Source of the DNA: Oryzias latipes
Taxonomy: Eukaryota > Chordata > Actinopteri > Beloniformes > Adrianichthyidae
Length of the DNA stretch: 64,000 bases
NCBI RefSeq assembly: GCF_002234675.1
Contig: NC_019872.2
Span: 15,621,950 to 15,685,949, forward strand
Direction: 5' to 3'
The notes under the pieces are model-generated. The model was not told the origin of the DNA. It worked only from the letters and a program-made list of their open reading frames with translations, and searched no databases. Made by a program: the position numbers and the translations under genes. Below, in pieces: positions 11,976 to 33,330 of the stretch. Numbering within the stretch: the stretch's first letter is position 1; every line of letters begins with the position of its first letter.

Positions 11976-14056
11976 CCCAAAATTTCAATTTGTTGTGTAA
12001 AAAAATGTCATAAGCTTGCATGTGGCACTTTAAAAGAACTAGGTTTGATGTTTTTGTTAGGTGTTTCTGTGAGTCAATGGCCTTAAATTCAACACATTTG
12101 TCATTATGAGGACTAACTGGCCTATTTGAATTTACAATTGATTGATTGGTTGGTTGATTGGTTGATTGCATTTAGTGAGCTAGCTCTGTGGCACTACTGA
12201 AGCAAAAAAAAAAAAAAGACAACACATCTTTCACTAAAACAAGAATTTATTTACAGATACACACTGAGATCACTTTCCAAATGAACAGCGCTGCCCCTCT
12301 TTTGATAAAATCTACCTGTTTGGCAAATTGGTGATAAATCTAGAAAAGTTCTGTCTTGTGTTTTGATGAAGTCTGCTCGGATAGCCTTTGTAGACCCAAA
12401 CCACTTTTGTGCTTTCCTGATCCAGGACTGTATACCATATACTCTTTGCCATGGATTTCATCAAACATCGATGACAAGGCAGCCCTGCTAAATGTTGTGG
12501 CAGGAAAAATGTCAAACAATTTGTTAATCAACTGATAAGATGTGCAGTTTTTTTTAAACTATACACTGCAATAAACCAGAACAGGTTCAAAGTGATCAGC
12601 AGCAAGCTGCCACGAAAAATGTGTCTAGAGTCTATATTCTCAAGGAGAACCCACATCCTGACATTGCTGTATCAATGTCAGCAACAATGCCTCTGCTTGC
12701 TTTTCAAATGCACTGTGATTAAACCCCTGCTTTTTAGTTGAAACCCCCTTTTGAGTCAGAGGATTTGGTAACTCAAGCAGAAAAAAACCCTCTAAAAAGC
12801 CCCTAAGTCTGCAGGGCAGAAACTATGTACACATTTACAGTATATACACATCCCCAAGCTGAAGAGAAATGACTTGGAAGGAGTCATCATCTTATTCTGT
12901 GTAAAATGCACAGCATCCCTTGGGGGGTGGGGGGGTGGGGTGAATGTGGGGTGAACGTTTGAAGCAAGAAGCCCCACAGACCCGGTCAATGTTCGTAAAC
13001 AGGAGTTAATGGGTGGCCGACGTGTCCTTGTAAAAAGATGGTGAGACACAAGACGGAGCGGAATCTGCTACTGCAGCTGATCGTTTCTGTCAGGTCACTA
13101 AAGCCATCTGTGCAGCAGTGCAGAACAGACTTACTGGATCCAACAGGGTCTAATGCAGCGATGAACACGCAACGCATTCAGCCATGCATGCCGTAATAAT
13201 GGACTGCACGCACGACAAATCTAACCCGCCTTTACCAGCTTGTTTGGACTCTTGTTTGCATACAATTAAAAGAAAAAAGATGGAATTGTTAAAACAAAAG
13301 GAACATAAATCGCTGGAGACTGACATGGGAATGATGCACTCAGTAAATCAATAATAAAGTGTGGTCTAAGGTTATATTACAATGAACATTGATATTTTTA
13401 AATGTTTATAAAATGAACATTAGATTTTCCGCATGAACAGCCTTTTCTGCACAATTTGACTTCATTTATTCAGATTTGTTTTACTGTCCCAACACCCAAA
13501 ACCCTGACTGTCTGTGTCCTACCTTAAAATACTTTACTCATTGATGCTGGACTTATTGTGAATAGCTAGCAATAATTTCCAGACCAGTACAGTGTAATAG
13601 TTGACCATTGTGTGATCAGGGTTCCCATGAGAACATTTCTAAAAAACCTTCACAGTTTGGTATGCATATGTAGAGTACCTGCAGCAGAGCAGTGAAAACA
13701 TCTGGCATTTGCCCTAATCTCCCCTTTTGGGGGATCAGTGCTCCGTACACCAGCACAGCTCTGAAATGTATTTGCACCTTTGACAGGCACATTATGTCGT
13801 ACCTTCCGTCAAAAGCAACTGCCATCTAAGCACAGTTCCGTTGCCCTTACTGAATCTGTTTTTTGCATCCAGGAGTCATTGTTTATTGTGGCACTGCTGA
13901 GATCAATCTAAGAGGAAGCTCTGAAAAGATGCAAGAAATGTTACTTTGGTCTAAAAACTTGACAAATTTGTAGCAAGTTTGAGAAACCTTGTTTTGTCTC
14001 AACAGTTGCTGCTGCAAAGATTCTCCAAATCTTTGCCGTCAGGAACAAATCAAGGG
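11976..14056. other. Noncoding interval left of the guanylyl cyclase
   Basis: Probably 3' UTR and downstream sequence of the cyclase gene on the - strand. A poly-G tract lies near 12925. Two overlapping - strand frames at 12312-12531 look mildly protein-like but lack splice sites that connect them to anything. No gene is called. Confidence 0.4.
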
Positions 14057-22194
<8,138 letters not shown>

Positions 22195-25100
22195 GGAAGA
22201 GAATGGCAACTGTGGTTTTGATAGTGATGATGTTAGCAACAAAGCTGACAATGTTTTGAGCTGACGACATCCTTCAGAACTACTTGTTGTTCTTGTGTCC
22301 TTATTTCTCTTCATTTTTGTTGTACTGTGCCACCATGGAGGATGGTAGGCCAGGTTGTGTAGACGACAAGAATCTCTATGATTTGTCATTTTCTTTCAAC
22401 AGCAATCCTGACGCTTCAGCCACAAAAGGCCAGATGAGTTTACGACGATGTCAGTGTCTGCTTTGATGGGAACACCTCCCTTGGCACTCTGAAGGTCTTT
22501 ACTCCAAAGCTGTGCTGGTTACAACATAACCCCAAGCCACCGCTGGCTCCGGAAAAAAAAATCAGAACATGAAAGAGTTAGATATTGAACAAGTACTGCA
22601 CCTAGAAGACATGGCTTATGCTTTATCTGAATTTGGATCCTGCTGAGTTCTTCAATGTCTGATCTCATCAGCATCCATCTGGCCTCATCACTGAGGAGAC
22701 TGTGCCTGGGATGTCCCTTGGAGAATTAATGGTATATGTCTAACAAGCTGATTAGCTTTGCCAAGGCCTTGGAGTTACAAGAAATGCCAGGTAACCAAAA
22801 GTTAAATCTGGCTCAGGGTTTCCAACCTTTTTTTCCTCTAAATCAAGTCTTTTTTCCCCCAATTTCAATCTCCTCAGAACTTTTCAACCCATTTCTTGGA
22901 GAATTTGGTCATTTTTACTTAACCAAAAGTAGCTTTTAAATAACAGTAGCTAACAAAGAGCTAGCAATCTGAGTTATAGTTAGAAACAAATGAAAAGAAA
23001 TAAAAAAGAAGTATTGCCAACTCAAGAGCTAAATAGGAAATAAAAAGAACTCTAAGGAGATTAATGATGACAGTGGTTTATAAGAGACTCAGTTAAGATG
23101 ACCACTAGGATGTACTCTACAGCCAGCTCAAACAACTAATATTTAAACATTTCTATATGAAGAATGAGCCAATAGTTTTTCATATAAAAAAAAACATATA
23201 TGTTGTGATAGCATTCCCGGATCCGATTTTTTATTGAAAGAATTGAATGTACGGTATTTCAGGAACTTAAAGATGGTTAGTGTTCTGTGTTTTAAAGGAG
23301 GCTATTCTTACCTGGAGCAGATTTTCTACACAGGTCCCAAATCATGATTGGAGTATTTGTTCAAATAGCACCATCTAGATTCCAAGTGGATTGAGAAAGT
23401 ACACGGCATTAGTAGTTAGTGTTTGTTTTCCAATGTGAGAAATATTCCACATTCCAAGTGAGGAAAAACAAAAATAATAAATCCATATGATTATCTAATA
23501 TGCGAGTCGCTTAAAGACAACTTTAAAAGTGAAAAATCTCCACAATTCCTGTATGATCGTGTTGTCCTTGGTTTGTACTGGAATCCACCAGCAAGCACAA
23601 GCAAGTGAGAAGAGTCCAGCCTCGATCCTGAGCTGGGATAGGTAAAAATAGATTTTCTGAAAGTTGGGGAGAAGAAACTGACAAGCTTTGACTTCTCAAC
23701 CCCTTTAGCCTTTAATCCATACTAGTGTGGGAAGAGTGGTGTGTGTAGAGGTGGAGCTAGCGGAGGTGAAAGTGGAATCACGCTCCCTCCATCCGTTTAG
23801 AGAAAACGATGATTAATTGTGTGCTCTCATTAAATCAACTATTAAGGGATCTTAGTTCCCACACTAAACATCACAAATGTAACTGAAATTAATTTTTAAG
23901 ATTTTTAAGTCAGTACCAAGAGAAAATGAGCAAAGGAAAGCAGATCAGGAAAACTGGTTAAACTAGCACCCACCCCCACCCCCCCATGATCTCAATGTAT
24001 GCAGATGAGAATCCAAATTAAAAGAGAGCCAGAGACAGCTAAAGTAAAGAGAGTTAAACTGCATAAGCTTGAGCACAGGGCTCAAAATATCTCATGTGTT
24101 ATCTGTGCTAAGCTACTGCAACACAACTACCTTTTTGAGCAAGTTTTAGAAGGAAACCCTTAAAAGCCATTTGGGACAAAAACTCACAGATTAGGCCCAG
24201 CCACACCTCTGCCGCCACATCTGTATATGACGGTCTGCTGTATATGTGAGGGTAGTTTTCCTCTTGTCTTACACATTTATAGAAAACTCATTGAAGTAAT
24301 CAGATTAGTCAGGTGAGGCCTTTGCTAAACCTATTCACTTGCGTGCAAGCCTCTTAGTGACATGGCTGACAGCACCGTGAGAGATCACTCCACAGCAAGG
24401 TCAGAGGCACGGGAGGTCCAGCCGAGCAAGTTCACACGATGGAGATTGCAGCACTGAAAAATATAATATTGCTGGGAATTAAGAGTAAAATACTCACACA
24501 GTTTAAAATAATAAGTCAAGTAACATCCTTAATTCTTTCCAGGACCACAGGAAACCTTCTGACACTCTTCCAAATCTGATCTCAGTGTTTTGACCACCCT
24601 GAATATATTTCACCAATTCTTAGAAACCACACAGGAGATACAGGGTTTATATGTCATCTGAAAATGTGAGTGGAAGACTGAGAATAAGCTGGATTGCTGC
24701 TGTTCTCTTTTTTCTGTCAGTTTCTGCAGCCTATAATGGCAGTTGTGCCATCATTCTTATATACTTATGATACTTTTATGAATCATAAAACACACAACTT
24801 CATTTAGTTTTAATTTTACCGGCAACTGCGTAAAAATCAGACATTGTTATCAGTGTTCAAACCATTCAAGTTTGAGTTTTTAGAGGAAGTAAACTGAACT
24901 GTAGCTTCTCTTTCCACTAAGTGGTGCTATAGCCAAGTGTTATAAAATCTGCCTGGTCTGTTGGGTCTGATCCACAGTGGCTCATCACAAATGTATCCGG
25001 ACAATTTCCTGTTTGGTCTTAAATTGCAGTAATTTGCTGCTGCTGGCTGCCATGCAGCGGACATTAACTAAAATGAAATTGACAATTTATAAGCCTCCAT

Positions 25101-27062
25101 TTCTTGGTATTTTTTTGGGACCGAAAATCATATGTGGGATCAAATAATGCCTCATTTATGTTAAAAATGCTTGGGAAAACATTTTAGCCAGATTGACACT
25201 TGAATAATATCAAATATATATTTTTATAAGTATTACTTTGGCATAGCAAAACATATATAATTTCAATTACTTGTCGGGTCATCTATGCTACATAGAGCAA
25301 ACAACATTTTGGAAATAAGAGAAGGCAGATGGAATCACTAATGGTTTTATTTGAGGGTTGTAGTCCAAACACTTGTTTCTAACAATATAGGTTTGCCAAA
25401 TAAATAAATAAAATGCCAAAAAAACTGACAAACTTCATGCTAATTACTGAACAATTAAACTAGAGAGAACACACATACACTGATTTTTTACTTCAAGGAT
25501 TTATTGGCTAAATTCACAAAAATGCAGAAGAATGAAGTTCCCTGTGCTTCAATTCTAGTTTGGTGTTGAGAGAAAACATGCAGTTTTGAGTAAATAATAA
25601 CTTATTTTTTAAAGAAGCCAAAAATGGTTCAACAGAACAAATTCTCGGTTGATCAAAAATATGTCTGTATTCCAGGGAAATAAAAAAAGAGAATAAGCAG
25701 AAAAAAACACATTCTTCTATTGGTGAGGCCTAACATTCATCTTTTCTGCAATCATTCAGGCTTTGCTTCATGATAACAACTTCTTTCAAACCTCTAACTT
25801 AAACCAAACATCTTCTTTTGTCTAAAAAGGTTAGAAGGCTCCCTCATATTCTTCCTGTTATTATAGCTTTCACGTCTCCAGTATTCAGGCACCAGTAGAT
25901 GCTGCTTTTTCAAGTGAACAGACCACTCATATAAATGCATCTTTATATCTTTGAGGTTTTTCAGTCATCACAGAGAGATTCGACTACTCTAAGGATAATG
26001 AGAATCTCTTTTGGGACTTTGAAATGGAAACAATTTTTATGTGACAAAAATTGCAATAAAAAATTCTTCGGAACAAAAACAGTCTTAGATGAAACAATAA
26101 AGTGTTCTAGTTTCAACAAAAGCTCTTTGAAAAATTAACAGAGAAAGATGTCAAAATTAAATTTTTGCTCAGGATCTTTCTATGATTTTCTGATGCGTCT
26201 GATTTATCGGTGGCTAACTGGTTTTTTAAAATAAATTTGACCATGTAAGTGTTAAATCAGATTTTTATTGTTCATTGTAAAAAGTTTACAAAACTTGTTA
26301 CTAAATTTTTATCAGTGAAGCTGAACTAAAAAGCATTGCTGCAAATCTGAATGAACATGCAGGTTTTTAATAAAAGTTTTTCAATGAGTTGATGAAGAAG
26401 CATAAACATTAAATCACTGTTCATTTCAGGATACTTTTAATAACCGCTCCTCTAAACTGTACTCACTTGACAGTTTATCAGAGTCAGAGGAAAACTTCTT
26501 GTCACCTCGTGTGTTCCAGAGCTGAACTGTCACAACTACTATCACTGGGTTTATTTTAATCGAGAGGAATCCCAGTTTATCAATGTACGAACGTTGTTGC
26601 TGGACTGTTACTGCTGACCCTCAGAGCTGGCAGATAAACAGCAGCAGAGACCTATCAGCAAACAAATTCTGTGTCACATTCACGTCTCGCTGATATCTCT
26701 GCTTGATGACAGCACTGTTTTGGATTCTTGTGATTAGATGCATGCATTGCACGCGCAATGGTGATAGGTTCTTTAACTGCTCTGAACCGAGCTAACCTTA
26801 AGCTGCTATCTAGGTATTTTGACAGAAAATCTGTGTCGCACATGAGCATTTTTTTAGAATATTAATCCTGTTTGAGCTGGTGTACATGAGGTACTGCCTG
26901 AAGCCCAACCCTCCATGTTTACACCAGTTTCCCAAGACAGGAAATGTTTGGAAAATGACTTGAAGGGGTGTTTTCTGCACAGCAACCATGATAGAACCCA
27001 GCATTGTAGGGTGGAGCAGTGTGGGGAGGAGCACAGTGCACAAAACAATTGTATCCCCTTTG
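22195..27062. other. Intergenic region between the cyclase and hsd17b3
   Basis: Upstream regions of two divergently transcribed genes: the cyclase leftward from 22194 and hsd17b3 rightward from 27111. AT-rich, with no frame of convincing length and no splice-paired exons. The promoter of the cyclase should lie in the first kilobase, but no TATA box or specific photoreceptor element could be called with confidence. Confidence 0.45.
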
Positions 27063-27063
27063 G

Positions 27064-27070
27064 TATAAAA
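27064..27070 (+). promoter_or_regulatory. TATA box of hsd17b3
   Basis: TATAAAA lies 41 bases before the start codon. A start site 25-30 bases downstream would leave a short leader of about 15-20 bases. A tissue-restricted steroidogenic gene with a TATA promoter is plausible, but the start site is inferred. Confidence 0.4.
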
Positions 27071-27110
27071 CTAGAAGTAACGTTTGGAGACAAAGAAGTC
27101 CTGCTGAAAG

Positions 27111-30100
27111 ATGTGGTTCATTCCTGTTTTGGCCATCTTTGGAGGGATAACGATTGTCTTTTACCTGCTGAAATTCACCTGGAAATGTTGGTGTGGATTC
27201 AAAGAGTTTGTCTTGTCGGAGTATTGGCCAGTGAACTTAAAGAAATATGGAACATGGGCAGGTAAAGCTGGAGCAACACTGTTTCAGGGAACTCTAAAAA
27301 GACAGATATTGGGGTGCAGATATATATTTAGCTGCAGCACAGGAATTTATATTAGATGTTTCACATTTCTGAAATGATGGAGTGCATATATTCTGGTTTA
27401 AGGATTTAAATATTAGCTGAACCCTTCAAGTACAGTCCTAATAACGCTGCTTGGATGTCTGTGAGATGGGTTACTTGCAAAAAATTTTCATGGCTCATAT
27501 CTCCTCATCATCACCGGTACTTATTTCAAAAGCATGAACAAATATTTATGCTTAATTCTGTGAATCAAGCAGTCAAACCCTCTATTTCTTGGTTGACCCC
27601 AATTTAAGAATGAGATGTTTGTATCATTTAAACATTGTAAATTCAGTTCAATTTTCAAAAGTTTTTTTTTTTTTGTGAAAAATTATTTAATCAAATAATG
27701 TGATTTTCCTTTCGTGATTCAAAAATTAACAGGTTTTTACATCTGTGCTCTCTTTCATGTAGTTGTCACCGGAGCCACATCTGGTATTGGCAAAGCTTAC
27801 GCCACTGAGGTGAGTCTCCATTGGTTATCCCCATTGTTTTTTTAACCCAAACAAAAATGAGAAGTACTGTAGCTTTATTGGAGAGTTAACGCTTTCTCTT
27901 TTAATTTCCTGAATAAAAAAAACAAAAACATGACTAGGAAGTTAAATATAAAACACCAATAGAAAAAGCCACCTCTAAACAAACAACATTTGGCGCCTCT
28001 TTGTGCCTCTTTTCTAACATCTGTTCAATGGCCAGATGAAATGAAAATAAAATAATTGTAATATGTTTGTGGTTACACTTCTTTTCATTTCTTCTTCTAT
28101 CTTTTAAGGTTCCATATATATATATATAAATATATCGGGTTGCTTGTACTTAAACTATGAAGTTGCTATTTTTGCATTACAAACTTTTCCAAATGCCATC
28201 AAAAAGAGTTCAAGTCTTTTTATATATTTTTTGTTATCTTGTCTCAACTTCGAATAACACCCACACATAACATCTGGGTTGGCTTTTCATCCTTTAGCTT
28301 GCACGCAGAGGTCTGGATGTTATCTTGATTGGCAGATCTGATGATAAACTGCAAACGGTTGCCAAGGAGATCGGTGAGTTGGAGTGAAATTAGGGTCTTG
28401 TTATGTTATGTTTGTCTGTTTCAGTACACCAACAATAAATATCTGCATTACAATCGTACTTTATCCTTTTCAGAAAAGGAGTTTGGACAGAAGACTCGCA
28501 CCATCCGAGTGGACTTCACAGACGGCTGCAGCATCTATTCTACCATTGCCAAAGAACTTCAAGATCTGGAGATTGGAATATTAGGTAACAGTGAAAAAGC
28601 AAATAGAACATAAAATGAAGTTTAGAAGAAAACAATAAAATTCTTAGGGGTTACATTTTTGCGTAGACACACACACACTAGAAATTTTAATGGAGGAGAC
28701 TTGAGGCTCATCCGACAGGCTGGTCCCACATCAGCAATATTTTACTAGTTTGAGAAACTACAGCTTTGGAGAAAAAATCTTCCAGAACTGACTACTAAAA
28801 CTAAAGCTGAGAAAGATGTGATGGAACAAAGACATCTTCAAGCCACACTAGAAAGCTGAACTGCATGTTTATGACAATCAGGAGAATATGTGATCACTGG
28901 CAGCCCAAATAGCTTGGACAATGCATTTCTTTTTGTGTCATCAGTTAACAATGTGGGAATGACCTGCACCGATCATTTCGCCTATTTTCTGGAAATACCA
29001 GATACTGAACAGGTAAGTCATCTGAATTCAAGTTTTAGGCTGAAATAGAAACACTATTACTAAAAATTCAGACCATTGAGTATTCATGATTGTTTTCCAC
29101 TCTGCTTTACTCTGAACAGAAAATCACTCAGATTATCGAATGCAATATACTGTCAGTCCCTCAGGTAATTGAGTTTCTCAGATTAATGTGTTTAACTTTG
29201 GCACATGTATTTATTATGTTTATTTATGTTGCACAATTTTATGAAAACAGTTGTAAACAAGTCTAAAATCTATGCTGAATCACAAAATGAAATCAGTTTT
29301 GATTGAACTCCATGATATACCTAATTGAGTCCAGTATTTAAACACTATTTACATCACATGACTAAATTAGGAGACACACCACATCAATCTGGTTCAATCT
29401 CATCCTGTGAAGGCAGCAGGGGACAAAAGAGGAAACTGTTGTATTTGTTTATTTTGATCTCAATGAAGATAAAATGAAATTAGAAGAACGGGGGGTTCTT
29501 TTGTCCCACATACAGTAAGAACTGCCTTTGCAGCATTTCAGATGAGCTTTTTGTATTTCTGGAGAGACTTAAGGGGGTAGTCTAGCACTAAAGAGTTGCA
29601 GTTCTTTGACCTTTAAACATTAGTGTGTTTTTGTTTTTTGTTTTAGTACAAAAGAATCCTATAACCTGTTAAGATCCAAGCAAAAATTTGAGCTAGTCCT
29701 CTAAACATGTCACAGTTAAGCAGAATTAACTACTGTGGTAATATAACCCAAAATGTGATGTCCATGTTGGTGGACGTTAGGTTCTGAGAGGTTAATGTCC
29801 TTGGCAAATGCTAAAGTTACACCTTTCAGAGTAACTACTTTGCTAGATTTTGTTAATTAAGTCTTCTGATCCAAAAAAAGGCTTTAATTAGAAAATAAAA
29901 ATCAATAGGGGGCCACAGTTTTTTAAGTAATGTATACGATTCTGGTTTTGCCTGATTTAATCGGATAAATATAGTTATGCACCATCGGAATAAACATTTT
30001 ACAATATTTCCCAAGAAATCATTTATAAAGATTTTAAGAGAAAAGTCCAAAAAGAGAACTTTGTGACACACCATGAATCAATTTTCATTGAAATAACGGA

Positions 30101-31911
30101 ACTATCCTGTTGTTTTGACTCAGATGACCAGGCTGGTTCTTCCTGGGATGGTGGAAAGGTATTTACACATACATTAATATTTTGAATAGCATTTAATGCT
30201 TGACAAACCAAAAAAGTTAATGCTGTTTTTTATTTATCGTTAGGGGTACTGGCTTGATCATCAATATCTCATCTGAAATTGGTGCACGACCTCAGCCTTT
30301 GCTGGCTCTTTACTCTGCTACCAAAGTATTTTCTCACTCAGCCGTATCATCGTCTCTGTGTATTTCCACATCTTGGTAACATCCTCTTTCTGCTCTGCTT
30401 GTTTTCTTCCAATCTTCAGGTTTTTGTGACTTATTTCTCTCAGTGTCTGCATGCGGAGTACAAGTCCAAAGGAATAACTGTTCAGGTAAACAACACATGC
30501 TGTGTTGCCAGTCTTTATGTGTTGATGCCAAATCATATATAAGAAAGCTAAATCTTGTTTTACGATTGTTTAATCCTTATCACATTTAACTTGACTTAAC
30601 TTGACTTGCATTTCTTCAAACATCACTGTACATTGGAAACCATGACTTTTGTTCTGTTGTTCATTAAGTGTCCTAAAGGGTAACAGTTGGTGACTATGTT
30701 TAAAAATATACTTTTAGTACAATCCAAACTGCTTATTTGTTTTTCTACTAACTAACAGGAAATATATAAAACTTTATTAGCACACTTTTGGGCACTTCGA
30801 ACATTTAAGAAGCAAGAATGTGCTTTTGTGCCAAACTATGCTGTATTTTGATTTTTCAGGTTGTTCTTCATGAAAAATCTCAAACAAAAATCATAAGAAA
30901 AACATTTAAAGTTGTATCTCTGTCCTAGAAAGTATAACTGCTGCATAATATAAATATTGATTGTGAACTGCTTTTCTTTGCTGTCTGAGTAAACTTTTTT
31001 GAACATCTTTAAAAAGCAAAATTTTGGTTTTGCTCTTTGCAAAAACAAAGCAGAAGAGACAGATTTCCCAGGTTAACCCTTGTGCTATCCTAGGCACTTT
31101 GCCATTGGGAGTGGGGTCATCTAGACCCACTAGACAGTGCCCTGAACCTTTTTTCTTCAATGATTTGTGAACCTTACTGGTGTCCATGGATTACATGAAA
31201 TCTTTCACCCTTTATCCACCTTTGTCATGGCAGGGAGAACACCTCAATAGCACAAGGGTTAATGCCATTGCGTCTATGGCATGGACTGTAAATGGTAAAT
31301 GCTAAGAAACATTTGGCTCCAGTGAGGGATTTTACCGCTCCCTTGTGGCCTGTTTGTCTCATTGCTCTGAGATTTCCTACCACACCAGTAATAGATTTGT
31401 TTTAGTACTAATTATTTTTGCATTTAAATTTACAAATGGATATACGTAGAAATAAATATTTGAAATGTTTTGATTTACTAAATGTAAGTAGTAAAAATCT
31501 TATTAATATCAAACAACTTGTTTTTTTCACCATTAACATAGAAGTTTGTTCCAACCTTTGTTGATGTCTCCTCAGTGTGTGGCCCCATTGATGGTGTCTA
31601 CCAACATGACACATAACATGAAAGTCAACTCTCTGGTCAAAAGTGCTTCAGGATTTGTTCGTGAGGCTTTGAACACCGTGGGTTTCTCCAGCTACACCAG
31701 CGGCTGTCTGTCTCACGCACTGCAGGTCCGACCAAAACCAAACCAGGATCAAACTGTGACAACATCCAAAAATAATTTTTTATTTTCTCTGACTGTCCCA
31801 CAGAGTGCAGCTCTCTCTCTCCTCTTGCCAGATTGGCTTCGCATGTCGACATTCTTCATCAGAAAACTGCGGAACCTTCCAAGAACAGAAAAATTTGACT
31901 CCAATGTATGA
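27111..31911 (+). CDS. hsd17b3: 17-beta-hydroxysteroid dehydrogenase type 3
   Basis: Microsomal NADPH-dependent reductase that converts androstenedione to testosterone. Eleven coding exons: 27111-27261, 27763-27809, 28298-28373, 28474-28584, 28945-29012, 29120-29164, 30124-30158, 30244-30325, 30420-30485, 31576-31725, 31804-31911. They splice in phase to 312 aa, close to the 310 aa and 11 exons of the human gene. An N-terminal hydrophobic segment (about 2-21) anchors it to the ER. The short-chain dehydrogenase motifs are complete: TGATSGIG (53-60) for cofactor, NNVG (130-133), catalytic Ser in NISS (185-188), and Y201-x3-K205. It ends ...EKFDSNV without a KKXX retrieval signal, which argues against the paralogue HSD17B12. 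All introns are GT-AG; one holds a MITE. Substrate choice is inferred from family, not from residues. Confidence 0.93.
31073..31262 (+). mobile_element. TTAA-flanked MITE (family B), copy 2, in an hsd17b3 intron
   Basis: A 190-bp copy with intact TTAA at both ends and the same CCCTTGTGCTATC terminus as copies 1 and 3. It lies in the intron before exon 10 of hsd17b3, in the same orientation as copy 3. It is about 20 bp shorter than copy 1 because of a small deletion near its right end. Confidence 0.8.
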
Positions 31912-33330
31912 AAGAACATTTCTATTTCTGAGGGTTAAGATGTCAAGAGTTTTCAAAACAAATTCAGCGACTTAATGGTTTCACTAGACAAACACTGAGC
32001 TACTGAGACAATATCTTTACAATCCTGTGTATATGTAAATTCCCCTGTATCATTATGTAGATATATTTATTTGTAATTACATTATTTTTATGCTGTATAT
32101 AGAATGTTGCCTAAAAATAGGAAAATAATTCTGATGTTAAGAAGAAAATCACTAGAACATAGTAAAATTGTCTGTCCATGCAGCAAGTCATTTTAACTTT
32201 ACAAGATTTCTTGAAATAAGATATCAAAATCTAGAAATTGTAATACTATCCAACTATAACATTGATTTCAAGAAGAATAAAAGAAAAAAACATGTAAAAT
32301 CCACATTTTAATAAAAATAATAATGTTTTAAAAAAAGCTTGTTAATAATATAAAAGCAGCTTGAAGTACAGGAATAACTGCAGATTTTGAGATAAAAAAA
32401 AAGATAAGAATTTATTTCCTGCAAAATAAATTGCATTGCAAAAAATGTTTTTCCTTCATTCCATTTGCAAAGAACCAAGAGGAAGAGTGTGTTTGCTGAT
32501 TTAACATGTAGGGAAGTAAAACCTATTCATCCTGATGAAGTCTCAAGTATATTTTTATTAAATATGAAACAACAAAGACACGGTAAATGTGGTGAACAGC
32601 TCATTTTCCCCCAGTAAACCACCTGGGTTAAATCTTCCTCTGCACTACATTCCATTAAGAGATCACAAACTGAGTAGGATCTTTAGAAAGAACAAAGCAA
32701 ACAGGAAAAGTGCTGGAGCATGTTAAAACATTTCAGCATTTGAAAAAAACTAACAAATGTTTTTTCTTAAAAAGAGTCTTTGGTTTTCAATTAGCACATT
32801 TTTTACAACTAAAAAAGTCCTCATTAGTTTTAGTTGTGAAGCAAACTGCTTTGATGCAATGGTTTCTGGTGTTGTTTCAAAGTTTTAAAGAACAAAAGAT
32901 ACAGGACTGCTTTACTAACGGTATTGAAGACATTAAGATAAAAAAAACGTAACATTCGAACAAAAACCACTGAAGAAAATCTTCGCTCAGAAACGTTCTC
33001 TGTCTTTGTAATGTACTTTTTTTTGGAACAGTGTTTAAATATTTGCTGATGTACAACAGATGCAAACAGAACATTTTATAAACACAAATTATAGGCGAAA
33101 ATATGAGACATCTCATAAAACCATTTCAAGTACAAAAACAGGAAATTATCCTATTTTTATGCAAAATGTCAAGTGGCACTTTTACTACTCAAGCGAAAAG
33201 ATGCATCAGCTGAAGGTGATTTAAATACATACAATATATAGATAAATACAATAAAATGATATGCTTCTACCTAACACTAAAGTATTTGCTGCATGTAGTA
33301 CAATCTAAGCAAAGCTCCTACTGCACATGC
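31912..33330. other. Shared 3' region of convergent hsd17b3 and slc12a9
   Basis: The stop codons of the two genes face each other 1.4 kb apart, so this AT-rich stretch should hold both 3' UTRs. Several AATAAA-like signals occur (for example near 32276 on + and TTTATT near 33053 as read on -). No coding feature is seen. Confidence 0.5.

Noticed and set aside
12312-12531. Two overlapping minus-strand frames downstream of the cyclase
   Set aside because: Neither links to the cyclase, which already has a good C-terminal exon ending at 14057; no motifs recognised.
22195-22389. Upstream in-frame ATGs for the cyclase (22389 and 22314)
   Set aside because: They would place a 40-65 residue hydrophilic extension before the signal peptide; the ATG at 22194 starts directly at it.
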